A stretch of 64,000 nucleotides of DNA from Chitinophaga horti (GCF_022867795.2 NZ_CP107006.1:4898001-4962000), one strand, 5' to 3'; positions 17,593-26,888 are shown, counted from the first letter of the stretch. Notes: generated from the sequence alone by a model not told the origin. Made by a program: numbers and translations.

Positions 17593-17665
17593 ACCGCACT
17601 TGCAAGCAAGCTAAAGATACACCATCAGACACTTTGCACATAGTGCTCAACTTATTGGTAGTAAA

Positions 17666-17700
17666 TAAAAATCCCCGGGGCCGCTGCTCCGGGGATTTTT
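17666..17700. terminator. strong hairpin terminator, probably bidirectional
   Basis: The arms AAAAATCCCCGG and CCGGGGATTTTT form a long stem with A and T runs on both sides, so it can end serC transcription on the plus strand and leftward transcription as well. Confidence 0.85.
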
Positions 17701-17737
17701 GTTAGGTGGCAAGACATCATGTTTCATTCATAGAATC

Positions 17738-17834
17738 GGTATCAGTCAGCGAGGATCACTGCGCAATATTCATGACAGGTCAGGTATCCTCAGCGAACTT
17801 CATACGTCACTGCATAGTGTTCATTACAGGTTAG
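17738..17834. repeat. two imperfect tandem copies of a ~50-bp unit
   Basis: The two copies (about 17738-17783 and 17783-17834) share GGTATC, TCAGCGA, CACTGC and TTCATnACAGGTnAG in the same order, with small indels between the blocks. The region lies between the serC terminator and the 3' end of the leftward dehydrogenase gene and has no convincing ORF. Confidence 0.45.
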
Positions 17835-17869
17835 CCGCGCAAATGCATTTAATGCCAGCCCATCCTGCA

Positions 17870-18724
17870 CTAAAGCGTCACGGCATCTTTCCCGATCACC
17901 GTCCAGTCATCACTACCGTGACCACGCGCAATCCACTTATCCATTTCAGCAGCGATGGATGGGATAACCGCCAGCGGTGCGCCGGCAGCTTGAGCCGCCT
18001 TGATGAACAAGCCTGTGTCCTTACGGGCCATATTGAGTTCCCAGGAAGGATCACTGTATGTACCCTTACTCATACGCTGCATACGGGCATGCAACATTGT
18101 GCCGGGGTTCCAGGAGTGGAATAGCGTGGAGAGATCGTCCAAAGGAACGTCCATGGCTTTAGCCAGGGAAAGCGTATCTGCCAGTCCGGCAGTGAGCGTT
18201 ACCAGGAAGGCGTTCCCGAGCAGCTTCATCGCCGCGGCACGGCCTTCTTCCGGCCCAAAGTTCAATACCTTGCCGGTCATCGTTGCCAGCTGTGGCTCCA
18301 GGCGGGCAACTGTTTCCTGGTCGCCGGATACTAACATAAAGCCTGTGCTTTCAAGGGCATTAGCCGGCCCCATAAACACGGGTGCGTGCAGATAGGTAAA
18401 ACCTTTTTCTTTCCAATATTTCGTTCTGGCCACTGCGCCATCCGCGGTGGTCGTCGTATGATCAATAATAACCGCGCCTGGCTCAAACCCTGCAGAAGCA
18501 GCCTCCAATACTTCCTCAACAGCTGCATCATCCTTAACTACCAGGTGCACCACATCCGCCCCGCGAACTGCATCTGCAACATCTGTAAATACCTTTGCGC
18601 CAAATGCCTCCAGTGCCGTGGCTCTGGCTGCGGTGCGGTTCCAGACCTGTACCATTTCGCCTTTTTTCAACATGGCCTTAACGAAGTTTGAGCCTAACAG
18701 GCCCATACCCAGAAATGCTTTCAT
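17870..18724 (-). CDS. NAD(P)-dependent beta-hydroxyacid dehydrogenase-like oxidoreductase
   Basis: The 284-residue protein belongs to the 3-hydroxyisobutyrate dehydrogenase (HIBADH) family. The N-terminal Rossmann domain has MKAFLGMGLLGSNFVKAMLK as its GxGxxG-type loop, and VWNRTAARATAL follows the second strand, suggesting NADP preference (Asn-Arg-Thr after the strand). The substrate loop corresponds to the YLHAPVFMGPANALESTG region, and the catalytic Lys region is around AAAMKLLGNAF. Such enzymes act on small hydroxyacids or reduce semialdehydes or imines; the substrate here is unknown. It is monocistronic. Confidence 0.88.
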   Translation of the reverse strand: MKAFLGMGLLGSNFVKAMLKKGEMVQVWNRTAARATALEAFGAKVFTDVADAVRGADVVHLVVKDDAAVEEVLEAASAGFEPGAVIIDHTTTTADGAVARTKYWKEKGFTYLHAPVFMGPANALESTGFMLVSGDQETVARLEPQLATMTGKVLNFGPEEGRAAAMKLLGNAFLVTLTAGLADTLSLAKAMDVPLDDLSTLFHSWNPGTMLHARMQRMSKGTYSDPSWELNMARKDTGLFIKAAQAAGAPLAVIPSIAAEMDKWIARGHGSDDWTVIGKDAVTL

Positions 18725-18759
18725 CGATCATCAATTTTAGAGAATAAAGATAACCCTAC

Positions 18760-19251
18760 TTAATCTTCCCGGATGATATATTTACGGCCAATAATGTCAC
18801 ATTTCTTGGTAACATTCCAGAACTTAAAGCCCGCACGGCCGGTAGCAATACTCCATATTACAGCGGTTCCGTCGTTCTTAAGCATCTTAAAATCCTGCTG
18901 GCGCCCCTCTGCTTTAACATGATGTTCACCCTCCTCGGAAGGTGACAAGTGCAGGTATCCGCTATGACTGTGAAAATCAGTGTAAGCCAGCGATTCAACA
19001 GCGGCATCGGCGATAAGCAGGAACCTTTCCGTCGTATTTACAACAAACCGATCTGCAGTGACCGTTAGCACGAACACGGGAATTTCCCTTACAGGTAACG
19101 CCATCAGGCTTATCAGCTGTTGTTGTACTTCCGCGGGAAGACCGGTAAATAAACCAAAGTTCTCGGGCTCCCTTCCCTCTGCTACATACTTGTGAAACCA
19201 GCGTTCGAGCAGCGCTGCAACTTGAGAAGGCGTTTTTTCAAATTTTTCCAA
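18760..19251 (-). CDS. hypothetical protein, 163 aa
   Basis: I do not recognise this protein. It has no signal peptide or membrane segment. The N-terminal third is helical and polar, and the middle is hydrophobic and alternating (IPVFVLTVTADRFVVNTTER), followed by a beta-rich half. This could be a PH-like or similar small beta domain, but no motif supports a family. It lies 35 bp upstream of the dehydrogenase gene on the same strand, so the two may share a transcript. Confidence 0.65.
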   Translation of the reverse strand: MEKFEKTPSQVAALLERWFHKYVAEGREPENFGLFTGLPAEVQQQLISLMALPVREIPVFVLTVTADRFVVNTTERFLLIADAAVESLAYTDFHSHSGYLHLSPSEEGEHHVKAEGRQQDFKMLKNDGTAVIWSIATGRAGFKFWNVTKKCDIIGRKYIIRED

Positions 19252-19298
19252 GGGGCAGGGTTTTAATGGTTAACACAATATAATAAATACCCGGCGAG

Positions 19299-19326
19299 TT
19301 TGAAACCATTCGCTTTTCGTAATTTA
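19299..19326 (+). promoter_or_regulatory. candidate promoter of the Crp-type regulator gene, close to the start codon
   Basis: TTTG (19299-19302) is followed after 17 bp by TAATTTA (19320-19326), which resembles the Bacteroidetes -7 box. The ATG is only 6 bp beyond the box, so the mRNA might have almost no leader. Confidence 0.35.
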
Positions 19327-19332
19327 CCCCCC

Positions 19333-19929
19333 ATGTGGGAAGCCCTTTATCAGCACGTCAACAAACATGTTCACATCAGCCGCGAAGCCTTTGCGGACAT
19401 AGCGTCCTATTTCGAACCGGTTGAGTTTAAGAAGAAAGCATATCTCGTGCAGGAAGGTCAGCATTGCCACCGGCAGTTTTTCGTTGTCAAAGGCTGCCTG
19501 CGCATGTATTTTTTAACAGATAACGGGAACGAACAAACTATACAATTCGCACTGGAAAACTGGTGGATGACGGATATAGATGCCTTCAACAAAGGGCGCA
19601 TTGCCGCATTTTCGGTGCAGGCCCTCGAAAAAACGGAGGTAATGGCGATCGACAAGCCTTCTATGGAAGCGGTATTACTTGCCCACCCGGCCATGGAACG
19701 ATATTTCAGACTGATTTACGAGCGCGCTTACACGGCTTCGCTGTTCAGGGTAAAGTACCTGGTTAATATGCCTAAAGAACAATTCTACCTCCATTTCGCC
19801 AATTCCTACCCGGAGTTCGCGCAACGCATCCCCCAAAAAATACTCGCATCTTTCCTGGGATTTACACCTGAGTACCTCAGCGAATTAAGAAAGAAACTGG
19901 CTAAAAACGGCGGCAAATCGCTTTCTTAA
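19333..19929 (+). CDS. Crp/Fnr-family transcriptional regulator
   Basis: The 198-residue protein has an N-terminal cyclic-nucleotide-binding-like beta-roll (about residues 20-120: VEFKKKAYLVQEGQHCHRQF, then VVKGCLRMYFLTDNGNEQT). A C-terminal helix-turn-helix region ends IPQKILASFLGFTPEYLSEL. It belongs to the Crp/Fnr subgroup common in Bacteroidetes, which lacks the cAMP-binding Arg-Ser pair, so the ligand is unknown. The start at 19333 is the only in-frame ATG before the beta-roll. An alternative TTG at 19300 would lie inside the promoter. It is directly upstream of the AhpD-like gene, with a gap of about 80 bp, and may regulate it. Confidence 0.9.
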   Translation: MWEALYQHVNKHVHISREAFADIASYFEPVEFKKKAYLVQEGQHCHRQFFVVKGCLRMYFLTDNGNEQTIQFALENWWMTDIDAFNKGRIAAFSVQALEKTEVMAIDKPSMEAVLLAHPAMERYFRLIYERAYTASLFRVKYLVNMPKEQFYLHFANSYPEFAQRIPQKILASFLGFTPEYLSELRKKLAKNGGKSLS

Positions 19930-20009
19930 ACCAGCTTAAGTTTTTTGGTGGCCATTAGTTTCATCTTTGTGTAGTCAATGATTAATAACAAATTCAAAAA
20001 CATACACAA

Positions 20010-20450
20010 ATGGAAAAGAGATTAAATATTCAGCATGCGCACCCTGCGGCTTACAAAGCCATGTTCGGACTGGAAGGCGCTTTGGCCAGCAGCGAGTTAA
20101 CCAAAATTCAGAAAGAACTCATCAAAATAAGAGCCTCCCAGATCAATGGTTGCGCCTTTTGTATTGACATGCATACGAAAGATGCCCTGAAGTATGGCGA
20201 AACAACACAACGCATCTTCCTGCTGAATGCATGGCGGGAAACAGACTTGTTCACAGAGGAGGAGAAAGCACTGCTGGCGGTTACGGAAGAAGTTACCCTG
20301 ATTCACCAACACGGCTTAACTACCGGCACTTATGAACTGGCAGGAAAGTTCTTTTCTGAAGAGGTGCTTGCACAGATCATCATGGCCATTGTAGCCATCA
20401 ATGCCTGGAACAGGATCGCGATCAGCACGCAACTGCCCGTAGCAAAATAG
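20010..20450 (+). CDS. carboxymuconolactone decarboxylase-family (AhpD-like) protein
   Basis: The 146-residue all-helical protein carries the redox motif of AhpD-like proteins, INGCAFCIDMHTKDALKYGE, with Cys48, Cys51 and His55. Such proteins act as peroxidase-type or alkylhydroperoxidase partners, or as small redox enzymes. The motif shows that the active site is intact, but the physiological substrate cannot be given. In many bacteria such genes sit next to a regulator, as here with the Crp-type gene. A hairpin follows the stop. Confidence 0.9.
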   Translation: MEKRLNIQHAHPAAYKAMFGLEGALASSELTKIQKELIKIRASQINGCAFCIDMHTKDALKYGETTQRIFLLNAWRETDLFTEEEKALLAVTEEVTLIHQHGLTTGTYELAGKFFSEEVLAQIIMAIVAINAWNRIAISTQLPVAK

Positions 20451-20457
20451 CCACTCG

Positions 20458-20490
20458 TCCGGTATAGGCGCACCCATCGCCTGTACCGGA
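20458..20490 (+). terminator. hairpin after the AhpD-like gene
   Basis: TCCGGTATAGGCG (20458-20470) pairs with CGCCTGTACCGGA (20478-20490) over 13 bp including one G-T pair. No T-run follows, so it may be a weak terminator or a 3'-end stabilising hairpin. Confidence 0.5.
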
Positions 20491-20609
20491 TATTACCCCA
20501 AATTAAAATTCAATTAAAATCCGCCCGCAAAAAAGCCCCTGGAAATTAAAATCTGATTATATCTGCCATCGGCGCGCCTGCAAGCGCATCTACCGGTTTT
20601 AAAAGTTCC

Positions 20610-20617
20610 TATTTTTG
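20610..20617 (+). promoter_or_regulatory. candidate -7 box directly before the start codon at 20624
   Basis: TATTTTTG matches TAnnTTTG exactly and ends 6 bp before the ATG of the small membrane protein gene. No clear -33 TTTG is at the usual spacing. Confidence 0.3.
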
Positions 20618-20623
20618 GCCACG

Positions 20624-21013
20624 ATGAAAGTAGTGATCTTTTTGATGTGCATGTGCTACCTCCTGCTTGGAGGGTATAACTACATTCATAAAGGTGACCA
20701 CCCGAGCCGCTATGCCATCGCCGATAACATCGACAAATCGTTTCAACAAAAATTCAATACCCGGCAGGAACATAAGTCCACCTTAAGCGAAACCAGGCCA
20801 GCCCAAACTGACAATTACCTGGAAAACGAAAGCGTAGAGGATGAAGAAACCGGATCGAACCTTGCCCGTAAATATCGCCTGCTGGCCTGCATCTACCTGA
20901 TGCTTGCTGGCTTGTTTGTGACCGCCAGTCCCCAACAACGACTTAAAGCCCACTGGCCCTTTTTCAGCCTCCTTTCTGATAAATACATCACGCAGCGCGT
21001 ATTGCGCCTCTGA
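20624..21013 (+). CDS. hypothetical membrane protein, 129 aa
   Basis: I do not recognise this family. The protein starts MKVVIFLMCMCYLLLGG, a first hydrophobic helix. A polar stretch of about 65 residues rich in Asp, Glu, Ser and Thr follows, then a second hydrophobic helix (LACIYLMLAGLFVTA) and a short basic tail. It may span the inner membrane twice. The start at 20624 is the ATG; a TTG at 20615 overlaps the candidate -7 box. The gene precedes the second RND operon by about 80 bp, so it may be co-transcribed with it, but nothing shows it is part of the pump. Confidence 0.6.
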   Translation: MKVVIFLMCMCYLLLGGYNYIHKGDHPSRYAIADNIDKSFQQKFNTRQEHKSTLSETRPAQTDNYLENESVEDEETGSNLARKYRLLACIYLMLAGLFVTASPQQRLKAHWPFFSLLSDKYITQRVLRL

Positions 21014-21096
21014 TCCTGACGCGACTGCGCATCCCAATGCTATACCCTGCACCGTTTGCGTGCGGGCCATCCAACTGCTCAATATCCAATCACATC

Positions 21097-22179
21097 ATGA
21101 ATAGAATTGTCATGTTTACCGGCTTGCTGGCATTATTGACCCAGGTAAGCTGCGTATCAAAAAAAGAAACAAAAGAAGAAACCGGCAAATACGCCGTTAC
21201 CAGCCCATTGCGGTTAGACACCTGCTTTACGAAAGAATATGTATCGCAGATCCGTTCCGTACGCAACATTGAAATACGCGCACAGGAAAAAGGCTTTCTC
21301 GAACACATTTACGTGGATGAAGGTCAGTACGTAAAGGCCGGACAATTGCTTTTCCGCATCATGCCCAAACTGTATGAAGCCGAATTGCAGAAAGCCCAGG
21401 CCGAAACAAACGCCGCGGAAATCGAATTACAAAACACCAAAGCGCTGGTAGACAAAAATGTAGTGTCGAAGAACGAACAGGCAATGGCACAGGCCAAGCT
21501 GGACCAGGCAAGAGCGGAAATGGCGCTCGCGAAACTGCATTTATCCTTTACCGAGATACGCGCCCCTTTTGATGGTACCATCGACCGCATTCCGCTGAAG
21601 CTGGGAAGCCTGATTGACGAAGGAGAGCTGCTCACCAGCCTTTCCGACAACAGCCAGATGTTTGCCTACTTCAACGTGTCTGAACCCGAATACCTCGATT
21701 ATCAAACCAACATCAAAGATCGCGGTAACACGAAAGTAAACCTGCTGCTTGCCAACAATCACCCGCTTCCTTACAAAGGTGAAGTAGAAACAATTGAAAG
21801 CGAGTTTGACAGCGAGACCGGCAACATCGCCTTCCGCGCGCGTTTCCCGAACCCGGAGAAGTTATTGAGGCACGGCGAAACCGGTAAAGTACAAATGACC
21901 ATGCCGTTAAAACATGCGATGATCATCCCGCAAAAAGCGACCTACGAAATCCAGGATAAGATCTACGTTTTCGTGATCGATAAAAACAATGTGGCCCGGT
22001 CGCGTAACATCACTATCACCGGCGAACTGCCGGACCTGTACGTGGTGCAGAGCGGCTTGCAGGACGGCGACAAAATATTACTCGAAGGCGTTCAAAAAGT
22101 GAAGGACGGCGATAAGATCGAGTACGAATACGAGAAACCGGAAGAAGTGATGGCGCATTTGCGACTGAAAGCGGAATAG
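21097..22179 (+). CDS. RND efflux periplasmic adaptor (MFP), lipoprotein
   Basis: This is the adaptor of the second tripartite pump, 360 residues. The ATG at 21097 gives MNRIVMFTGLLALLTQVSCV, a lipoprotein signal with Cys at the lipobox; longer in-frame starts would spoil it. The lipoyl-like half motifs are EIRAQEKGFLEHIYVDEGQY and, after the helical hairpin, IRAPFDGTIDRIPLKLGSLI. The helical hairpin between them is rich in Ala, Glu and Gln, as usual. The C-terminal membrane-proximal domain follows. It ends 27 bp before the permease start. Confidence 0.93.
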   Translation: MNRIVMFTGLLALLTQVSCVSKKETKEETGKYAVTSPLRLDTCFTKEYVSQIRSVRNIEIRAQEKGFLEHIYVDEGQYVKAGQLLFRIMPKLYEAELQKAQAETNAAEIELQNTKALVDKNVVSKNEQAMAQAKLDQARAEMALAKLHLSFTEIRAPFDGTIDRIPLKLGSLIDEGELLTSLSDNSQMFAYFNVSEPEYLDYQTNIKDRGNTKVNLLLANNHPLPYKGEVETIESEFDSETGNIAFRARFPNPEKLLRHGETGKVQMTMPLKHAMIIPQKATYEIQDKIYVFVIDKNNVARSRNITITGELPDLYVVQSGLQDGDKILLEGVQKVKDGDKIEYEYEKPEEVMAHLRLKAE

Positions 22180-22206
22180 TAGCTCAACTTTAACAGAGAA
22201 GATCCA

Positions 22207-25200
22207 ATGTTTAATAAATTCATACAGCGGCCGGTCTTATCGATCGTGATCTCGCTCATCATCGTTTTCCTGGGGGTGCTGGCCATTATCCAGCTGCCCG
22301 TAACGCAATTCCCTTCCATCTCTCCACCGAAAGTGAACGTCACGGCCGCCTATCCCGGCGCCAACGGCGAGCTGATGGTAAAGTCGGTGCTCATTCCACT
22401 GGAACGTGCGCTCAACGGCGTACCCGGCATGAAATATATGCAGTCGGATGCCGGTAACGACGGCGAAGCCACTATACAGGTGGTGTTCAACCTTGGGACT
22501 GATCCCAACCAGGCAGCATTGAATGTGCAAAACAGGGTGGCATCCGTAGTAAACAAACTGCCACCACTGGTCGTACGCGAAGGTGTAAAAGTAAGCCGCG
22601 AGGAATCGAACATGCTCATGTACATTAACCTGTACAGCACCGATCCGAATGCGGACCAGAAGTTCCTGTTCAACTTTGCAGATATCAACATCCTGCCTGA
22701 ATTAAAAAGGGTGGACGGCGTTGGTTATGCCGACATTCTCGGCAACCGCGAATATGCCATGCGCATCTGGCTGAAGCCTGACAGGATGCTCGCTTACAAG
22801 ATTTCCGCAGAGGAAGTTATGGCAGCACTCAGCTCACAAAGCCTCGAAGCCTCTCCGGGTAAAACCGGCGAAAGCTCCGGTAAAAGGTCGCAGGCATTCG
22901 AATATGTACTGAAGTACACTGGCCGTTTTACCACTAAAGACGGATATGAGGACGTGATCCTGCGCTCCAGCCCGAACGGTGAGATTTTACGACTGAAGGA
23001 CGTAGCAGAAGTCGAGTTCGGCAGTTCGATGTACGACATTTACTCTAACCTGAATGGCAAACCATCTGCAGCGATCGTGTTGAAACAGTCGTACGGCAGT
23101 AATGCCAGCCAGGTGATCGAGAATGTAAAGGCACGTATGAAAGAGATCAAGGGCACGTCCTTTCCTAAAGGGATGAATTACGAGATCAGTTATGACGTAT
23201 CGAAGTTCCTGGATGCTTCTATCGAAAAGGTGTTACACACGCTGTTGGAAGCATTTATCCTCGTAGGGCTTGTCGTATTCCTGTTCCTCGGCGACTGGCG
23301 ATCAACGCTCATCCCTGCGATGGCGGTACCTGTATCACTCGTTGGTACGTTCTTTTTCATGCAATACTTCGGCATCACTCTTAACCTTATTACGTTATTT
23401 GCGCTGGTACTGGCGATTGGGGTGGTCGTAGATGATGCGATCGTGGTGATAGAAGCCGTGCATGCCAAAATGGAAGAAGAACATCTATCTGTGCTAAAAG
23501 CCACGCAACGGGCCATGCACGAGATCAGCGGGGCCATTATTGCCATTACATTTCTGATGGCGGCTGTGTTTATTCCCGTGGCGTTCATGTCCGGACCGGT
23601 GGGCATGTTTTACAGGCAGTTCGCAATTACTATGGCCACAGCGATCATCCTGTCGGGCATTGTGGCATTAACGCTAACGCCTGCACTTTGCGCCATGATC
23701 CTGAAAAATAATCATGGTAAAAAGAAGAAGAAATCGCCGGTTGATAAGTTCCTCGACGCGTTTAACAACCTGTTTAACCGTACGGCTAATCGTTACGAAG
23801 GCTTACTCGGCAGGATCGTTAACCGCAGATTAGTGACCTTTCTGATATTGGTAGCGTTTTGCGCCGGCACCTGGTCCCTGCATGGCCAAGTGCCATCCGG
23901 TTTTATCCCGAATGAAGACCAGGGCATGTTTTACGCAATCATCCAAACACCTCCGGGTTCTTCACTTGAACGCACAAACGAAGTAGCAGAAAAGCTTCAG
24001 AAAATCGCGGAAAGTATTGACGGTATTCAGTCTGTTTCCGCACTGGCGGGTTACGAAATCCTTACAGAAGGTACCGGTGCGAATTCAGGCACCTGTCTCA
24101 TCAACCTTAAAAACTGGAGCGATCGAAAACATTCGGTGCAGGAGATTATGGACGAACTCGAAGAAAAAGCGAAGGATATTACCGGCGCTACCATCGAGTA
24201 CTTCCTGCCACCTGCTGTGCCAGGATACGGCGCTGCCGGTGGTTTTGAGCTGCGGCTGCTCGACAAAGCCGGTTCCGGCGACTATAAAAAAATGGAGACG
24301 GTGAGCAAAGAATTTGTAGCCGAGCTACGTAAACACAAAGAACTCACTTCGCTGTTCAGCTTCTACAGCGCCAGCTTTCCGCAATATATGCTGCGCGTGG
24401 ACAATGACATCGCGCAACAGAAAGGCGTGAGCATTGAGAATGCGATGAACACGTTGTCTACGCTCGTAGGTAGTAACTATGAGATCAGTTTTATCAAATT
24501 CGACAGACAATATAAAGTGATCATACAAGCTGCAGCGCAGTACAGATCTTCTCCGGAGGATATACTTAAGCTGTATGTGAAAAACGACAAGGACGAAATG
24601 GTGCCCTTCTCCACTTTTATGAAGATGGACAAAGTGTATGGCCTGTCAGAAATCACGCGCTACAACATGTACAACGCATCTGAGATCAGCGGATCTGCCG
24701 CTCCCGGCTACAGCTCCGGCGAGGCGATCCGGGTGATCAACGAAGTGGCCGCAAAAACATTACCGAGAGGCTTCGGCATCGACTGGGCAGGTATTTCCAA
24801 GGATGAAGTGGCGCAGGGCAACCAGGCAATCTACATCTTCCTGATTTGTTTAGGTTTTGTTTACCTGATACTGGCTGCCCAATACGAAAGCTTCATTCTG
24901 CCGTTGGCCGTTATCTTGTCATTACCGACTGGTATTTTCGGCGCATTCCTTCTGTTGAAGCTGATGGGATTAGAGAATAACATTTATGCACAGGTAGCGA
25001 TGGTGATGTTGATAGGCTTACTGGGTAAAAATGCAGTATTGATCGTGGAATTTGCCGTACAGAAGCACCGCGAAGGCTTCAGCGTATACCAGGCTGCCAT
25101 GGCTGGATCGCGCGTAAGGTTTCGCCCCATCCTGATGACCTCCTTCGCATTTATCGCCGGTTTGATACCGTTGGTATTTGCAAGCGGTCCGGGTGCATTG

Positions 25201-25374
25201 GGCAACCGCACCATTGGCACGGCGGCTGCGGGCGGCATGTTATTCGGTACCGTGTTCGGCGTACTCATCATCCCCGGACTGTATTACATTTTCGGGAAAA
25301 TCGCGGAGCGCCACCGGCTGACCAAAATAGAAGTAGAAGATCCCTTAACAGAAGAAATCGATCACCATGTTTAG
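22207..25374 (+). CDS. RND efflux permease (AcrB/HAE1-like)
   Basis: This 1055-residue inner-membrane pump has the standard HAE1 size and layout: MFNKFIQRPVLSIVISLIIV as the first helix, a periplasmic docking and porter region, VLAIGVVVDDAIVVIEAVHA with the proton-relay Asp pair (D409-D410), and a second half with GLLGKNAVLIVEFAV. The Asp pair and the helix-4 positions match AcrB. It is the central gene of adaptor-permease-channel, and its stop overlaps the start of the channel gene by 8 bp. No dedicated regulator lies upstream, unlike the first system in this window. The substrate is unknown. Confidence 0.95.
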   Translation: MFNKFIQRPVLSIVISLIIVFLGVLAIIQLPVTQFPSISPPKVNVTAAYPGANGELMVKSVLIPLERALNGVPGMKYMQSDAGNDGEATIQVVFNLGTDPNQAALNVQNRVASVVNKLPPLVVREGVKVSREESNMLMYINLYSTDPNADQKFLFNFADINILPELKRVDGVGYADILGNREYAMRIWLKPDRMLAYKISAEEVMAALSSQSLEASPGKTGESSGKRSQAFEYVLKYTGRFTTKDGYEDVILRSSPNGEILRLKDVAEVEFGSSMYDIYSNLNGKPSAAIVLKQSYGSNASQVIENVKARMKEIKGTSFPKGMNYEISYDVSKFLDASIEKVLHTLLEAFILVGLVVFLFLGDWRSTLIPAMAVPVSLVGTFFFMQYFGITLNLITLFALVLAIGVVVDDAIVVIEAVHAKMEEEHLSVLKATQRAMHEISGAIIAITFLMAAVFIPVAFMSGPVGMFYRQFAITMATAIILSGIVALTLTPALCAMILKNNHGKKKKKSPVDKFLDAFNNLFNRTANRYEGLLGRIVNRRLVTFLILVAFCAGTWSLHGQVPSGFIPNEDQGMFYAIIQTPPGSSLERTNEVAEKLQKIAESIDGIQSVSALAGYEILTEGTGANSGTCLINLKNWSDRKHSVQEIMDELEEKAKDITGATIEYFLPPAVPGYGAAGGFELRLLDKAGSGDYKKMETVSKEFVAELRKHKELTSLFSFYSASFPQYMLRVDNDIAQQKGVSIENAMNTLSTLVGSNYEISFIKFDRQYKVIIQAAAQYRSSPEDILKLYVKNDKDEMVPFSTFMKMDKVYGLSEITRYNMYNASEISGSAAPGYSSGEAIRVINEVAAKTLPRGFGIDWAGISKDEVAQGNQAIYIFLICLGFVYLILAAQYESFILPLAVILSLPTGIFGAFLLLKLMGLENNIYAQVAMVMLIGLLGKNAVLIVEFAVQKHREGFSVYQAAMAGSRVRFRPILMTSFAFIAGLIPLVFASGPGALGNRTIGTAAAGGMLFGTVFGVLIIPGLYYIFGKIAERHRLTKIEVEDPLTEEIDHHV

Positions 25375-26799
25375 ATTGAAAACATATACCTGCGCCGGAC
25401 TGCTCGGTATTTGCCTGGCAGCCACCAGCTGCAGGGTGCCGGCGGTGGATGCACGAACGGAAGACAAGTCTGCCCCGGACACGTTTGCGGGCAGCGGAGA
25501 CACCAGCAACATCGCCAGTATCCAATGGCGCCAGTTCTTTACAGATAGAGATCTCGCCAACCTTATCGACACCGCACTGGTACATAACCAGGAGTTGCAG
25601 ATCACCCTGCAGGAAATCGTAATATCGCGGAACGAAGTACGCTTAAAAAAGCCGCTATCCTGCCTGGCGTAGGCGTTAAAGTGGGTGCAGGCGTAGAAAA
25701 AGCAGGCCGGTACACCAGCCAGGGTGCAGGCGACGCCACTACCGAAATAAAACCCGGCAAAGAAATGCCTGACCCGTTGGGAGACTTTGCCGTAGCGGCT
25801 TACGCCAATTGGGAAGTAGATATCTGGAAGAAACTGCGCAACTCGAAAAAGGCAGCCATTACCCGCTACTTATCCACCGTAGAGGGCAGAAACTTCGTGC
25901 TCACCAACCTCGTAGCGGAGATTGCCAACTCATACTACGAGCTGCTCGCACTGGACAACCAACTCGCCATCGTAAAGCAGAACATTGCTTTGCAGAAGAA
26001 CGCGCTGGAAGTAGTGAAAGTACAGAAAGAAGCCACCAGGGTTACGGAGCTGGCCGTACAGAAGTTCCAGGCGGAAGTGTTGAAATCACAAAGCCTGGAA
26101 TACGACATCCTGCAGCAAATTAAAGAAACTGAAAATCGCATCAACCTGTTGATCGGCCGGTACCCGCAGCCTATTGTCCGCAGCACCGCCGCCTTCCTGG
26201 AAGTGCTGCCGTCTATGGTGCAGGCTGGCGTTCCTTCGCAACTGTTGGTAAATCGCCCTGATATTAAACAGGCCGAACTCGAACTGGCAGCAGCCAAACT
26301 GGACGTGAAGGTGGCCCGTGCAGAGTTTTATCCATCCTTCGGCATTTCGGCGGGCGTGGGCTTGCAGGCGTTTAATCCGACGTATTTGGTAAAACTTCCG
26401 GAGTCATTGTTGTATTCATTGGCAGCCGACCTTGCCGGTCCATTGATCAACCGCAACGCAATACAAGCTGAATTTGCGAGCGCTAATGCGAGACAGGTTC
26501 AATCGTTATACAACTACGAGCGCACCATCCTGAATGCCGTGCTGGAAGTATCCACGCAGCTGTCTAACATCGACAACCTGGCTCACAGTTATGAATTAAA
26601 ATCGCAGCAGGTAGATGCATTGACAAAGTCGATCGACATCTCGAACGATTTGTTCAAAAACGCGCGGGCCGATTACTTAGAAGTATTAATGACCCAGCGG
26701 GATGCGCTGGAAGCAAAGCTGGAATTGATAGAAACGAAAAAAGCGCAGTTAAATGCGTTAGTGAATGTGTATAGAGATTTAGGCGGAGGTTGGAAGTAG
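25367..26799 (+). CDS. NodT-type outer-membrane efflux lipoprotein with a -1 frame break
   Basis: This is the outer-membrane channel of the second RND system. It starts inside the end of the permease gene (8-bp overlap) with MFRLKTYTCAGLLGICLAAT and a lipobox Cys (SCRVP), so it is a lipoprotein of the NodT type. The reading frame breaks after residue ~95: the first frame stops at 25670-25672, and the family sequence continues in the -1 frame from 25651 as AAILPGVGVKVGAGVEKAG. The break lies exactly on A AAA AAG (25645-25651), read in the zero frame as AAA AAG, which is the heptamer used for -1 frameshifting in dnaX. The joined product would be about 477 residues, normal for NodT. It could be a programmed shift, transcript slippage on the A-run, a sequencing error or a fresh mutation. 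Confidence 0.8.
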
Positions 26800-26888
26800 A
26801 TTGGATGAGGGGCTGATCAGAAATAAAATGAAGGCTTTGAGAATCGCTTAAACGATGACATGTCTCCATAAGGCACCCGAATAAATTA

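Noticed and set aside
17699..18124. 141-codon plus ORF opposite the end of the dehydrogenase gene
   Set aside because: It overlaps a well supported gene on the other strand and the imperfect tandem pair; no domain seen.
25681..26799. Separate gene starting at 25681
   Set aside because: The family sequence runs on upstream in the same frame to the A6 run, so this is the second part of the NodT-type channel, not an independent gene.
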